DNA of 64,000 bases from Nemophila menziesii (GCA_029959085.1 JARWIR010000018.1:16987001-17051000), one strand, 5' to 3'; shown: positions 32,831-44,481, counted from the first letter of the stretch. The notes: generated by a model not told the origin, from the letters alone. A program made the numbers and translations.

Positions 32831-35615
32831 ATGGCAGCCCAACTAAATCCACCACTTGGAGGGCTTCAACAAGATCCTCCCCTTGGTGCTCAAGATCCAC
32901 CACTCGGTGGACAACAACAAGATCCACCACTTGGTGGAGGACAACACGGTGTAAAAATACCATTAGGAGGAGGTAATGGGCAGAATAACGTTAATAATCA
33001 ACAAAATCAGGCACAACAAGATCTCCCTGGTCTTCATGTGCCGTTTCATGTTTAACCAATCGGTTACCGCCCTCCAGAGATTCCTAATATCAAATTTAGA
33101 CCCGATCCGGGTATACTCAGTCAATTTCAAAGTTTCGGACTCTACACTGGTACAGCAATTCAAGATCCGGTAAGAGCGATTCAGAAGTTCATGCAGATTT
33201 GTGATGCCTACATTACTCCTGGCATTACACGCGAGCAACTGTATTGTCGTATGTTTTCGTTCTTCTTGACCGGTAGGGCTAGCGATTGGCTAGAAAGACA
33301 ACCACATGGAACCATTCACTCTTGGAGAGAACTTCAAGCCGCGTTCTTTAACCGTTTTTATCCGAAGAGCATGAGACTCAAGGATCAAACCGAGCTTGCA
33401 AGATTTTTCCAAGAAGATGGAGAAACAGTGGGAGAAGCATGGACAATGTTTCAACAAAAATTAGCTAGATGTCCTCTCCATGGTTATACCCCTGCTCTAC
33501 AACTTGCTATGTTCTATGAAGGTCTTAATGATAAAGGTAGAGAGAAGGTGGATAACATTGGAAAGGGTAATTTCGTGTCCATGAATCACAATGAAGCTTC
33601 CGAGGTGTTAGAAAATATTATGGAACAAGAAAGAAGTTGGCTTTCAACGCGAGCTTCATTAGCAAAGACCCGAGGAACGCTTCGTTTAGATGCAGAAACT
33701 GCGAACTCAGCTCAGATATCCGCATTAGAAAATCAAATCAAAGAGCTAAAAATAGCAATGGAAAAGAATTTAGCCGCTGCGAACGTAGTACAAGAAGCAC
33801 AAGGTTGTCAACAATGTGGGGTTAACAATCATACATGGGAAGAGTGCGAATCAAATCCGCAATCTGTTTACTTTATATCCAATCGCGGAGGTTATCAATG
33901 GGGTAACCGAAATCATCCGGGTATGCAGTATTCAAATCCACAAGGGGCCGCTAATCCTGGTCATTATCAACCGCGCCCCCAGAACAACTCTTTCCAACAG
34001 AGAGGTCAGTACCAAAATCAACATCAAAATAGACTTGCTCCCCCTCAACAACCAATTCAAGATGCCTATACCGATTCGTTAGATCAGAAAGCTTTACCTT
34101 AGTATCCTCAAGAAGGATATATGGATAATCAACAGATAGCACAAGCTCTAGACCGTTTGACCACGACTATAAACGCTCAGGACGAGAAGGTCCGAGGACA
34201 CGATGCCATACTTCAGATGTTAGGTACTCAAGTAAAACAATTAAACGAAGTTTTAAAAAATTTGGTAGAACAAAAGGAAGTAAAGGCAATCGAAGGAGGT
34301 GAAAACAATATTGGGTTCGAAGCTTGCAAGGCAATTTGCCTTGACATTGAAGAAGCAAAAGAGGAAGTACCGCATGCTGCCGTTAGTGCCGTGGAAGTTC
34401 CGAGTACCGAAGAAGAACCAACCAAGTCTAGCCCCGAGGAATCTGACTTTTCTGAAGTTTATGTGGAGGACGATCAAGAGAAAGCCGAATTTATACAACT
34501 ACTGAGAAAGATGCAAGAGGAAATTTGATCGGTTGTGGATTATGCAGCTGAGCTGGCTAAAGAGAAAGAGGAAGAAGCCTCAAAATAAAGATCAGAAGAT
34601 GAAGTTGCATCTGCTGTGCATGAAGAGAAAGAGAAGAGAAGGTGGAATCGCCACCTATTGTTCAACCAGTGTCATCAACTATTCCTAATACAAATCCTAA
34701 GGATGACACTGTACTCAAGACATTTGTAGAGGCGTACCAACCTGAAAATATCAACGCCCAAATGCTTGAGATTGCGAAGAGAGGACTTACACCGCAACAA
34801 GTGTTTACGCAAGTTATTCCTGAGAAAGAGGCGAGTGTAGAGATCCCAAGAGAGAACCTGAGGGTTTCAAGAAGTAGTGAACGAGAGCTTCCACCAAAGC
34901 TTAAAGATCCGGGAAGTTTCAACCTTCCTATTCAATTACATGGTATGCTCAAGGTGAAAGCGATGTACGATGTGGGTTCTGGTGTGAATCTTATGCCTAA
35001 GTCTGTGTTCGAGAGACTTGGACTTCAGAAATCAGAGAAAACTCCAGTGAAGTTGCAGTTTGCTGACAACTCAGTTAAAAGGACATGGGGACAGTGGAGG
35101 ACGTCTTAGTCCGTGCAGGTAATATCGCCACCCCTACTGACTTTGTTATTCTTGAGTTTGATGCAGATAAGCAGGTTCCGATCATACTTGGACGGCCTTT
35201 CATGGCCACAAGTCAAAGTGTGATCAACTTCCAAGAAGGGACCATCACCCTTCATGCAAAGAATGTATCCGAGACCTTCTATGTCTTGGGTAAGAAACCA
35301 AGGAAGTTAGACCCCACCGTTCCTGTCATCCACAGCCTTTCACATCACAAAGTCCCTCCTGAGAAGATCCACTTAAAGCCTGTGGATACTGAGACAAACA
35401 TTGAGTTTAGGGTTGGCCATGAAGTTCTATGGAAAGCTCACAAACGCGAGAATAGGCCACGAAGTTTCAAAGACTCGTGAATGGGACCATTCATTGTCAC
35501 TAAGGTTGTTTCAGCCAAGGTGATAGAAATTCGCCCCAAAACTGGGGTCAAGCGCAGATTAGTGGACGTTCATAGCCTAACTCGTTGTTGGGGAGGCTAT
35601 ATTCGAAAATCTTGA
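32831..35615 (+). pseudogene. Gag-protease with integrase C-terminal tail, element B
   Basis: Same order as in element A. The first ATG is at 32831, after a conserved but ATG-less open stretch from 32705. The N-terminal region has an expanded Pro-rich tandem repeat (PPLGGQQQD type, about 32850-32960). The gag core runs about 33060-33640, the knuckle CQQCGVNNHTWEEC is near 33806-33847, the linker is acidic, the protease (YDVGSGVNLMP near 34968; ILGRPF near 35185) follows, then the GPY/F-type integrase tail to TGA 35613-35615. Damage: TAA 33053, TAG 34100, TGA 34526, TAA near 34586, a frameshift before 34642, another near 35090, and TGA 35478. Most stops correspond to CAA, CAG, CGA or TGG in the relative. 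It is not functional as it stands. Confidence 0.85.
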
Positions 35616-35809
35616 CAGAGGTAACACGTCTAACTTTGAAAGACGTTAAACAAAAGTGCTGTACGGGAGACAACCCGTAGTTTTTTAGTTTTCATGTCTT
35701 TTATGCTTTTTAGTTTAAGTTTATTTTAGTTGTTTTTAGTTGATAATGCATATTTGAGAAAGGTATTAGTGTTTTTGGTGTGTAGGAATTGGAGAAATCG
35801 AGTTAGGGA

Positions 35810-36225
35810 CGCGAGCAAAATTTTTCGGAGCGAAGAAAAACCCTGCGCGGACTACCCCCGCGGATTACCCCTAGTCCGCAGGTATGCACCGCAGGGTCAA
35901 AAACCCGTACCACGGGTGGAGCCACGGGTCGTGTCCAGAAACCGAGAAAAATTGCCCCGCGGACTACCCCATGCACCGTGCCCTGGTCCGCAGGTTAACA
36001 CGTGCCACGGGGTAGGTCCACGGGTATTTTGACGTAGAAGCCACGGACTACCCCTCCGGTGTACCGTGCCATGGTCCGCAGAGCAAAAACACGTGCCACG
36101 GGGTCGTACCACGGGTATTATCCAGTGGGTAAAAAAATCCGACCGTCAGATGTCGCGGTGTACCCCGCGGTACACCCCATGGTCCGCATCATGGTCCGCA
36201 CGAGCCGCCAGAGAGAGAAAAGAAA
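35810..36225. repeat. GC-rich palindrome block, element B version
   Basis: Same position as 21480-21910 in element A, with shared spacer phrases (AAAACCCGTACCACGGG, CGGGTATTTTGACGTAG). Here the repeated units are GCGGACTACCCC, TGGTCCGCAGG, CATGGTCCGC and TACCCCGCGGTACACCCC instead of the CCGGTATACCGG type. No supported gene. Confidence 0.75.
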
Positions 36226-36648
36226 GGGTTTCAAGTTATAAAAGAGGTATTGAGCTCGTTATTCCGAATTTATTAAACCTTAAGCCTCTTTCTCTTCTCC
36301 AAAACTCTCCTAACTCCATTGAAGCTCATCAAAACCTTCCCCAATCACCAAAACACTACCCAATCGTCAAGAAAAACACATCAAACCTTCTTTCCATATC
36401 TTTACAAGAGAGAATCAAATACCCAATCTTCACCAAATCCATTCAAATTGAAGAATCAAAGAGCCAAATTTCCAAAATTCATCCTACAATTTCTTAAATC
36501 CAAGCCAACCCATTACAAATCCACCTTACCCACATAGAGATTCATCATCAATTCACCTATCCTAGGCCAAATCAAGCTTGTTCAACCATTATTTCACAAG
36601 TTCAAATTTCAAGGGTTGCTAAAGCTTTGAGTTGGGGGTTAATTGAGG

Positions 36649-37848
36649 ATGACTAATAGAACAAATATTTTAGCTAACAAGAGGGAGATGAAGAGAAACA
36701 AGGGATTGGATTTAATCAAGAAGAAATCAATTGACAAAGGTTCTAGTTCTAAATCAAAGGGTAAAGATAAAGTTGAGAAGAGTGGAATACCTTTGTTTGA
36801 TCGTAATGGTAAAAAACTTTATTATTATGAAAAGTAGAAAACACTACCTCCACAAGGTCTTGCACCCAAAGAGAAAGAGGATACTTCAAGGGCCCTGAAG
36901 ATTTCTGCGGAGAAACAATTGAAAGAACTACCTTTTGCTTATGAGAAAGTATTCAAGGAAGAAGTTGGTGAAGGAGAATACAAGAGATTCTTAGAGCTTG
37001 GTGAGAAACTGGGTTGGTCTACGTTCAAGGTAAGACGTTCTGAATTATGTCATGAGTTAGTTTTGGAATTCTATTTAGGCCTCTTTAGCCGAGATAGTAA
37101 AGGTTGTGTTCCGATTAGAGGAAAGCTAGTTCCTTTCACAGTTGAGGAGATTAGAAACCACTTCAAGTTAAAGAAATTGAAAGGTTTTTGCAAATTTGAA
37201 GAAGCGGTTGCTAAACGAAAAATCTTTGATGAGGAATTAATTTTTGAGCATGTATTAGAAAAAGAGAAAGTGCAATCACATAAGGGAGAATTGAAGGCAC
37301 CCTGGCCTTACAAATATCTTCAATCGGATGCTAGAATTTGGCACAATTTCCTTGTCCCTAATATCTTTGGAAACACACGAACTTTGGATGTGACTATGAA
37401 GTACGCTCTACTGTTGGATTGTATTTTGAGGGGAGAAGAAGTTGATGTGGCACAGTTGATCTATGAGGAGGTGATACGATTTTCGGTCTCTCCTAAATCA
37501 GTTTATAATGTTAAATTTCCTACTATGATCACGTGTCTTGTGCGAAAAGAGAATGTTACATTGGGTGAAGAAGAGAAACTCGAATTTAAAGGGAGTTATA
37601 TTGATAATGCTTGGATCAAGGATATCTTTCGAAGAGCGGGTTCTACGCAAGTCTCGAAAGAAGAAAAGGAGCAAAATTGGCAAGAGAAGATGGAGGAGCT
37701 TTTGACGAAATTCGAAGCAGCTCAAACTTCCTTAGTCAACGATGTGGCACAAATCAATGCAAATCAAGTGCACATCATGAAACTCCTTGAGCAATTAACG
37801 AAAGGTCCAGCAAATCCCACCTTGGATGTCAATGATGCGAGGCAATAG
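36649..37848 (+). pseudogene. Second ORF, 'putative plant transposon protein'-like, element B
   Basis: ATG at 36649, TAG stop at 37846-37848, about 399 codons with one in-frame TAG at 36835-36837. The N-terminus is Lys-rich (KKKSIDKGSSSKSKGKDK), which could serve for nuclear entry. From residue ~90 on: ELPFAYEKVFKEEVGEGEYK, SELCHELVLEFYLGLFSRD, PYKYLQSDARIWHNFLVPN, RTLDVTMKYALLLDCILRGE, QLIYEEVIRFS, then a likely C-terminal coiled coil (EKMEELLTKFEAAQTS). The middle resembles the plant-specific 'putative plant transposon protein' domain seen in Athila-like elements. A role in the retrotransposon cycle is unknown. Apart from the one stop it is the best-preserved copy in the window; those in A (30268-30846) and D are more damaged. 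Confidence 0.75.
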
Positions 37849-37935
37849 CCTCGAGGGTATGTTCCCTTTCTTCCTTACCATTTCTGTAAATATGTTTATC
37901 TGCTAATTTTAATTTCTGTTTTTCGAGTCTTTTTC

Positions 37936-37978
37936 GAGTCGTGGGGTCACGACTCATTTTTGAGTTGGGGGTGTGGGG
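37936..37978 (+). promoter_or_regulatory. Internal stem-loop and polypurine-like motif, element B
   Basis: GAGTCGTGGGGTCACGACTC (37936-37955) is a perfect 8-bp stem, followed by TGAGTTGGGGGTGTGGGG (37961-37978). It stands about 90 nt after the second-ORF stop, as in A and D. Confidence 0.55.
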
Positions 37979-37989
37979 ATTCGTTGTCT

Positions 37990-39390
37990 CTCATCTCCAT
38001 TTTTCTGTTTTTAGGTAGAAATTAAAATTTTTGATACATGGGAATTAGATGTAGAGTGTGTTTAATAGCTTGAAATCATAAGCTCAGTGAATTAATGATA
38101 GTAAGTAATATGTTTATGAGCTATGTAGTTGTATGCTTTAAGTATTTGTAGGAAAACACACATTGATAGTAAAGAAAAGATTAGTGAGCAATGCGATAGA
38201 AAGTATGTTCGATCTCAGGGAACCTTGAGAAGTGTGTAGGCCGTGATATCCAAGCTAGTTGAAAAACCATTTGATGAAAGTGCTAAAGGTAAGAAAATAA
38301 CGAAATTACATAGTGTAGAAAGTGATCAAGGCGGTTCTTTCATATTTTGAAGCCTTTTTATACCTTCTCACCTTGTGATTTTTGATTTTATATGCTATAT
38401 CCTTCTCAGCCCCTTCTAGCCTTTCTAAAGCTTTTTTGAAACACATTATAAGCCATATCCTTTAGATTATAGGACTTTTCCATATGACCCGCACTCGAAT
38501 CGCGATGCATAGACAATTGTTTTAGAGCTTGAGTTTGGGGTGGTGGGTCCACCATTATGGGAATTGTTATTGGGTTGGGATTTTTGAGCTTATTAATTGT
38601 GCTTTGTGCTTTCTATTGATGATGATTCACAGATTTTTATCGTAACCCTTTGCCGGGGTAATAGTGAATGAAAAAGAAGTTACGAGCTAAATTTGCCAAC
38701 AAGGGCATTAAAAGAAAAAAATATATATATGAAAATTAGCGTGATATCTCAACATTAAAAAGAGAGTCATAGCTATAGAAAAAATTGATTTGAAAAGAAA
38801 AGATAATATATATTCGGACCGGCAAAGTGGATTCTTATGTGAACATCTTATGCTTTAATTGGGTTATTGGGGATGCTAAATTGTGCATCAAGGAATTCAT
38901 TGGGTTGAGCAAGAAACGTTTTATGAGAGTAACTCAAGCTCTAGGGCGATTCGTTGATGGCTAGTGAGGAGAGAGCCAAAAGCTCACTCCAAATTATCCA
39001 AATATACTATCATACCGTCCCTAAGCCTAAATTACAACCTTAAAGACCTTTTGATTCTTTGAAATGTAATTGAAGTGATTGAGCCATTAGAGATTAGTTG
39101 AGTGGATCTTTGAATACTAGTGAGGTTTGATGAACAATCTATAGTTCTCTTGGGGAACTGAGTAAAGTCCCAATCCTTCTTACATTGCGAAACTAATCTG
39201 ATCTTGAATTCAAGCCGTGTTGACTGTGGATATGAGAAGTGTACAGTTATGTAGTTTATGAATATTATTGCATGAAATTTTCTGAGTTATGTGCTTTAGG
39301 TTTATTCTATATATTCTGCAATGCTTTTTCCCATTGTGTTGAGAATTTTATAAGTGTGTATTTATAGACTTTCCTTTGTTTTTATCTTTA
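37990..39390 (+). other. Element B 3' untranslated region
   Basis: No supported gene. Collinear with the A 3'UTR (40965-42320) and D (44500-45860). Conserved landmarks are TTTGGGGTGGTGGGTCCACC near 38535, CCCTTTGCCGGGGTAATAG near 38646, ATATTCGGACCGGCAAAGTGG near 38810, and AGGAGAGAGCCAAAAGCTCAC near 38968. Confidence 0.6.
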
Positions 39391-39426
39391 TTGTATCGGG
39401 ACGATACAACTTTGAGTTGGGGGTCT
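39391..39426 (+). promoter_or_regulatory. Terminal stem-loop and polypurine tract, element B
   Basis: TTGTATCGGGACGATACAA (39391-39409), 8-bp perfect stem with GGA loop, then TTTGAGTTGGGGGTCT directly before the LTR. The purine run is the expected plus-strand primer. Confidence 0.75.
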
Positions 39427-40959
39427 TGATGTCTCCTCATTTGTGATAGATTAATGTTAGGATGAGACATCATTTTTAGTGTTTTAGAAGTCATTAATGT
39501 CGATTTTCTTGAGAAATAGTGCACTTTCCTATTTTGAGTCTTGATTTAGTAAAATAATATTTTTAGAGCATATTGGGTTTAATTGTTTATTTAGTGTGTA
39601 GCTTTAAAAATAATTATGGAGCTTAGTTAGAGTTCAAGTCAAAGACAACAACTTATGGAAAGAGATTTGCATGGTAATTGGAGATAAGGAAACAAAAGCT
39701 AAAAAGATGGAAAAGGAAAAGCTGCCTAATCTAGGATTCTGCAGTACACGCCTAAAGATGTGCTATTTTACCCAAGAAATAGGCCGATTTTGGATATTTC
39801 CTTTCATGAGGACAAAGATAATTCTGTTACGATTCTTTTGGTATCTTATGGAGCTCAAACCGACCAATAACGAAGGAGATATGCTCAAAACGGTCCAGCA
39901 GTGTTTATCTTTATTTCCATACGAATTTGAGTTGGGCTAGAAGTCCAATACTTTATCTCTTCCTCAAGAAAACGAATTAGGTCTTCTAAACACCTACAAA
40001 TACACCCTTATATCACTTGTAAATCATCCTTGCCTCATAATAATTAGTTCTTAAGGTTTTATTCTTCCAGTTTATTGTAGAGAGCAAGATGATGTCTTTT
40101 GTAATTTCTTTTAGTTTATTTCCTTCAGGTATGAACTAAACCTCCCATATCTTGGGTTTTGCATAATGTATAACCTATGAATTCTAATTCTTCTATCTAA
40201 GTTTCTTTGGGAATTATATGTTTTAATCTGATATTAGCTACTTACTTAATATTTATTTATGCGTTTTGATTTACTGTCTTTCCTAGAACTGATCACTTTA
40301 GGATTGTTTTAATAGTAGTTAGATGGTCTCCTTGACAGGGTGTTTAACTATTGAACCACCACATAATGTCTAGTGTCGATATTAGTTCTGACAAAACATG
40401 ATTCTAACTAGATAGTCATTAGGGTTTGTCTTAATCACCATATCACCAATGATTGTAGTGTTCTGTTTAGGGCCTTAGTGGCGTTTGATAACCCTATTTG
40501 AGACCTCGTCTTGGTTGTGCCGTAGCCCCCTTAGTCGCTCTCAAGGTCTAAGGTATGGGAATTTAGAATCCTGACTAAGTATACCAAGAGCTAATATTCT
40601 CCCTTATTAACTAGATTTATAGATAGAATTAGAAGGATTAGTGCATACTAGCAAAACCTAAGTTATACTTCTCATCTCATATTCTTAATCTTTTACTTTA
40701 TTGTCTTTTATTTTCTTAATTTTAGTTAATTAATTTCGAAATCTGTTCCCTTTAATTTACTGTTTTCTAATTATTTACTTTTACTCGTTATTGCTACCCA
40801 TTCGTATAACACACTTAAGTCCCTGAGAACGAACTCAACTTACTAACTAAAACTTGCATACGTCCTGTAATACCTGCAGTACTGTGCCTGTCTAGGGTGA
40901 GAGTGCGTATTTTCTTGACTTAATTTTATCTTATTTTTATCACACCCTAGGCACCACCA
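39427..40959 (+). repeat. 3' LTR of element B
   Basis: 1533 bp, TGATGTCTCC to GGCACCACCA, followed by TSD TAGAT. It pairs with 31048-32580. Confidence 0.92.
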
Positions 40960-40964
40960 TAGAT

Positions 40965-42322
40965 GTAGAGTGTGTTTAATAGCTTGAAAGCATAAGCTCA
41001 GTGAATTGATGATAGTAAGTAGTATGTTTATGAGCTATGTTATTTGTATGCTTTGAGTATTTGCAGGAAAACACACATTGATAGTAAAGAAAAGATTAGT
41101 GAGCAATGCGATAGAAAGTATGTTCGATCTCAGGGAACCTTGAGAAGTGTGTAGGCCGTGAGATCCAAGCTAGTTGACAAACCCATTTGATGAAAGTGCT
41201 AAAGGTAAGAAAATAACGAAATTACATACTGTAGAAAGTGATTAAGGCGGTTCTTTCATATTTGAAGCCACTTGAAGCCTTTTTATACCTTCTCACCTTG
41301 TTATTTCAATTTTATATGCTATATCCTTCTCAGCCCCTTCAAGCCTTTCTAAAGCTTTTTATTGAAACACATTATAAGCCATATTCCTTTAGATTATAGG
41401 ACTTTTCCATATGACCCGCACTCGAATCGCGATGCATAGACAGTTGTTTTAGAGCTTGAGTTTGGGGTGGTGGGTCCACCATTATGGGAATTGTTATTGG
41501 GATGGGATTTTTGAGCTTATTAATTGTGCTCTGTTCGTTATATTGATGATGATTCACAGATTTTTATTGTAACCCTTTGCCGGGCTAATGGTGAATGAAA
41601 AAGAAGCTACGAGCTAAATTTGCCAACAAGGGCATCAAAATAAAAAAATATATATATGAGAAAAGAGCGTGATATCTCATCATTAAAAAGAGAGTCATGG
41701 CTATATGAAAAGAAAAATTGATTTGAAAAGAAAATATGTATATTCGAACCGACAAAGTGGAAGTTTTATTTGAACATCTTATGCTTTAATTGGGTTATTT
41801 GGGATGCTAAATTGTGCATCAAAGAAGTCATTGGGCTGAGTGAGAAACATTTTATGAGAGTAACTCAAGCTCTAGGGCGATTCGTTGATGGCTAGTGAGG
41901 AGAGAGCCAAAAGCTCACTCTAAATTATCCAAATATACTACCATACCGTCCCTAAGCCTAAATTACAACCTTAAAGACCTTTTGATTCCTTGCTATGTAA
42001 TCGAGAAGTCGTTAATCCATTAGAGAGTAGTTAAGTGGATCTTTGGATACTAGTGAAAGTTCGATGAACAATCTATAGCTTCCTTGGGGAACTAAGTAAA
42101 GTCCCAATCCTTCTTACATTGCGAAACTAATCTGATCTTGAATTCAAGCCGTGTTGACTATGGATATGAGAAGTGTACAGGTATGTAGTTTATGAATATT
42201 ATTGCATGAAATTTTCTAAGTTGTTTCTTTATGTCTATTCTATATATTCTGCTATGTTCTTCCCATTGTGTTGAAAATTCCATAAGTGTGTATTTATAGA
42301 CTTCCCTTTGTTTTTATCTTTA
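40965..42322 (+). other. Element A 3' untranslated region (after the element B insertion)
   Basis: Resumes exactly where A was split: GGGAATTAGAT before B joins GTAGAGTGTGTTTAATAGC here, the uninterrupted order seen in B at 38041-38065. No supported gene. Confidence 0.75.
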
Positions 42323-42358
42323 TTGTATCGGGACGATACAACTTTGAGTTGGGGGTCT
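42323..42358 (+). promoter_or_regulatory. Terminal stem-loop and polypurine tract, element A
   Basis: TTGTATCGGGACGATACAA (42323-42341), then TTTGAGTTGGGGGTCT directly before the 3' LTR. Confidence 0.75.
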
Positions 42359-43899
42359 TGATGTCTCCTCATTTGTGATAGATTTATATTAGGATGAGAC
42401 ATCATTTTTAGTGATTTAGAAGTCATAATAGTCGATTTTCTTGAGAATTAGTGCACTTTCCTATTTTGAGTCTTGATTTAGTAAAATAATATTTTTAGAG
42501 CATATTGGGTTTAATTATTTATTTAGTGTAAAGCTTTAAAGATAATTATGGAGATTAATTAGAGTCCAAGTCAAAGACTACAAGATATGGATAGAGATAA
42601 GCATGGAAATTGGAGATAAGGAAACAAAAGCTAAAAACATGGAAAAGGAAAAACTGCCTTAATCCTGAATTTCTGCACCTACGACCACAAATCAGCTTAT
42701 ATCTCAAAAACGGTGTAGAATTTGGAGAAACGATCAAGAGAAAAGTTGAAGATCTTTCCGAGGCTATGAATTTGGTATACTCATACGCGTCAAACGGATG
42801 AAAATTGAAGCTGCTAGGACCAAAAGAAAAACGGGCCTGATTTCATGTTTTTAGGTTTACGAATTTGAGTTGGGCTTGGAGTCCATTACTTAATCTCTCC
42901 TTCAAGAAAACGAATTAGGTCTTCTAAACACCTACACATACACCCTTATATCACTTGTAAATCATCCTTGCCTCATAGTAATTAGTTCTTAAGGTTTTAT
43001 TCTTCCAGTTTATTGTAGAGAGCAAGATGATGTCTTTTATTATTTCATTTAGTTTATTTCCTTCAGGTATAAACTAAACTTCCCATAACTTGGGTTTTGC
43101 ATCATGTATAATCTATGAATTCTAATTTCTTTCTATATAAGTTTCTTTGGGAATTACATGTTTTAATCTGATATTAGCTGCTTACCTTTATATTTGTTTA
43201 TGTGTTTTGATTTAATGATCGTTTTCCTTGCTAGTGCACGAGTATTGGATTACCTTAATAGTAGTTAGATGATCACCTTAGATGGGTGACTAATTATTGA
43301 AACACCACATAACGTCTAGTGTCGATATTAGTCCTGACAACACTGATTCTAACTAGATAGTCATTAGGGTATGAATTAATCACTATCACTATGTATGGAA
43401 ATTGATTGCTTAGGGCCTTAGTAGCGTTTGAAAACCCTATTTGAGCCAGCCTCGTGGTGTGTTCGTAGCCCCCTTAGTCGCTCTCAAGGTCTAAGGTATG
43501 GGAATTTAGAATCCTGACTAAGTATACAAGAGCTAATTATCTCCCTTATTAACTAGATCTAATAGAAAAAATTAGAAGATTAGTGCATATTAGCAAAACC
43601 TAAGCTATACTTCTCATCTCGTATTCTTCGTATTTATTTTATTGTTTTTATTTTCTTAGATTAATTAATTAATTTCGAAATTCATTCCCTTTAATTTTTT
43701 GTCTTTTAATTAATTACTTCTTACTCGTTATTGCTACCCATTCGACTAGCACACTAAGTCCATGCGAACGAACTCAACTTATCAACTAAAACTTGCATAC
43801 GTCCTGTAATACTTGCAGTACTGTGCCTGTCTAGGGTGAGAGTGCGTAGTTTTCTTGACTTAATTTTATCTTATTTTTATCACACCCTAGGCGACACTA
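42359..43899 (+). repeat. 3' LTR of element A
   Basis: TGATGTCTCCTCATTTGTGA to GGCGACACTA, 1541 bp, collinear with 16784-18288. The TATA box region reads CTACACATA here. Confidence 0.88.
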
Positions 43900-44350
43900 A
43901 AGACGTTTTGCTTATGAGATAGTATTTGATGAAGAAGTTGATAAAGGAGAATACAAGAAGATTCGTGGAGATTTGGAAAGATTGGGTTGATCTACGTTAA
44001 TGGTAAGGCGTTCTAAAAGACCTTCTTTTTGTGAATTGTATTGTGTGAGGAGAAGAAGAGGATGTGGCACAGTTAATCTATGAGGAGGTGATACGATTTT
44101 TCGATCTCTCCCATGTCGTTATTTAATGCAATATCCTACTATGATCACGTGCGAATAAGAAGTTGGATGAAGAAGAAACACATGAGTTTAAGATAAGTAA
44201 CAATATTTACAATGCTTGGATCATTAAAGTTTTGAGAGTAATTACGCAACTTTCAAAAGAAGAAAAGGAGTACGTCATAACACTCTGTGAGCAATTAAAG
44301 AAAAATCCAGCAAAATCCTATCTTGGAGGTCGATAAGGCGAGGTAATAGT
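43900..44350 (+). pseudogene. Decayed second ORF of element D
   Basis: Nucleotide similarity to 36940-37850: TTTTGCTTATGAGA..AGTATT, GATGTGGCACAGTTAATCTATGAGGAGGTG, ACTATGATCACGTGCG, and AAGAAGAAAAGGAG. Large internal deletions and many frameshifts leave no frame. It is the target that element A entered. Confidence 0.7.
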
Positions 44351-44440
44351 CTCGAAGAGTATGTTTTCTTTCTTCCCTACCATTTCTTTATCTGCAATAT
44401 GTATGATAATTTTAAATTTTATTTTTCTTGAGTCTTTTTC

Positions 44441-44481
44441 GAGTCGTGGGGACACGGCTCATTTTTGAGTTGGGGGTGGGG
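44441..44481 (+). promoter_or_regulatory. Internal stem-loop and polypurine-like motif, element D
   Basis: GAGTCGTGGGGACACGGCTC (44441-44460), then TTGAGTTGGGGGTGGGGATT. It is kept although the ORF next to it has decayed. Confidence 0.5.

Larger units (their letters stand above)
31048..40959 (+). mobile_element. Element B: Athila-like non-autonomous LTR retrotransposon inserted in element A
   Basis: A complete 9912-bp insertion in A's 3'UTR, flanked by TSD TAGAT (31043-31047, 40960-40964). LTRs 31048-32580 and 39427-40959 are both exactly 1533 bp and differ at roughly 35 positions by eye (about 2%). PBS 32587-32605. It has the same plan as A: gag-protease with an integrase tail, GC-rich block, second ORF, internal stem-loop and PPT-like motif, 3'UTR, terminal stem-loop and PPT. 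It has no RT, RNase H or integrase core. Several stops and frameshifts are present. Confidence 0.92.
16784..43899 (+). mobile_element. Element A: Athila-like non-autonomous LTR retrotransposon, interrupted by elements C and B
   Basis: Layout: 5' LTR 16784-18288 (first ~30 bp missing), PBS 18295-18313, gag-protease-integrase-tail frame 18538-21293, GC-rich block about 21480-21910, second ORF 22333-22548 continuing 29861-30846, 3'UTR 30847-31047 continuing 40965-42341, PPT, 3' LTR 42359-43899. Element C sits in the second ORF and element B in the 3'UTR. Removing both leaves about 9.9 kb. Both LTRs end GACACTA rather than CACCA, which ties them together. RT, RNase H and the integrase core are absent. 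Sequence to the right (43900 on) is decayed second-ORF sequence of element D, so A inserted into D. Confidence 0.8.

Noticed and set aside
36649..37848. The second ORF as a retroviral envelope gene
   Set aside because: No signal peptide, transmembrane segment or glycoprotein features are visible; it resembles the plant-specific transposon protein domain instead.
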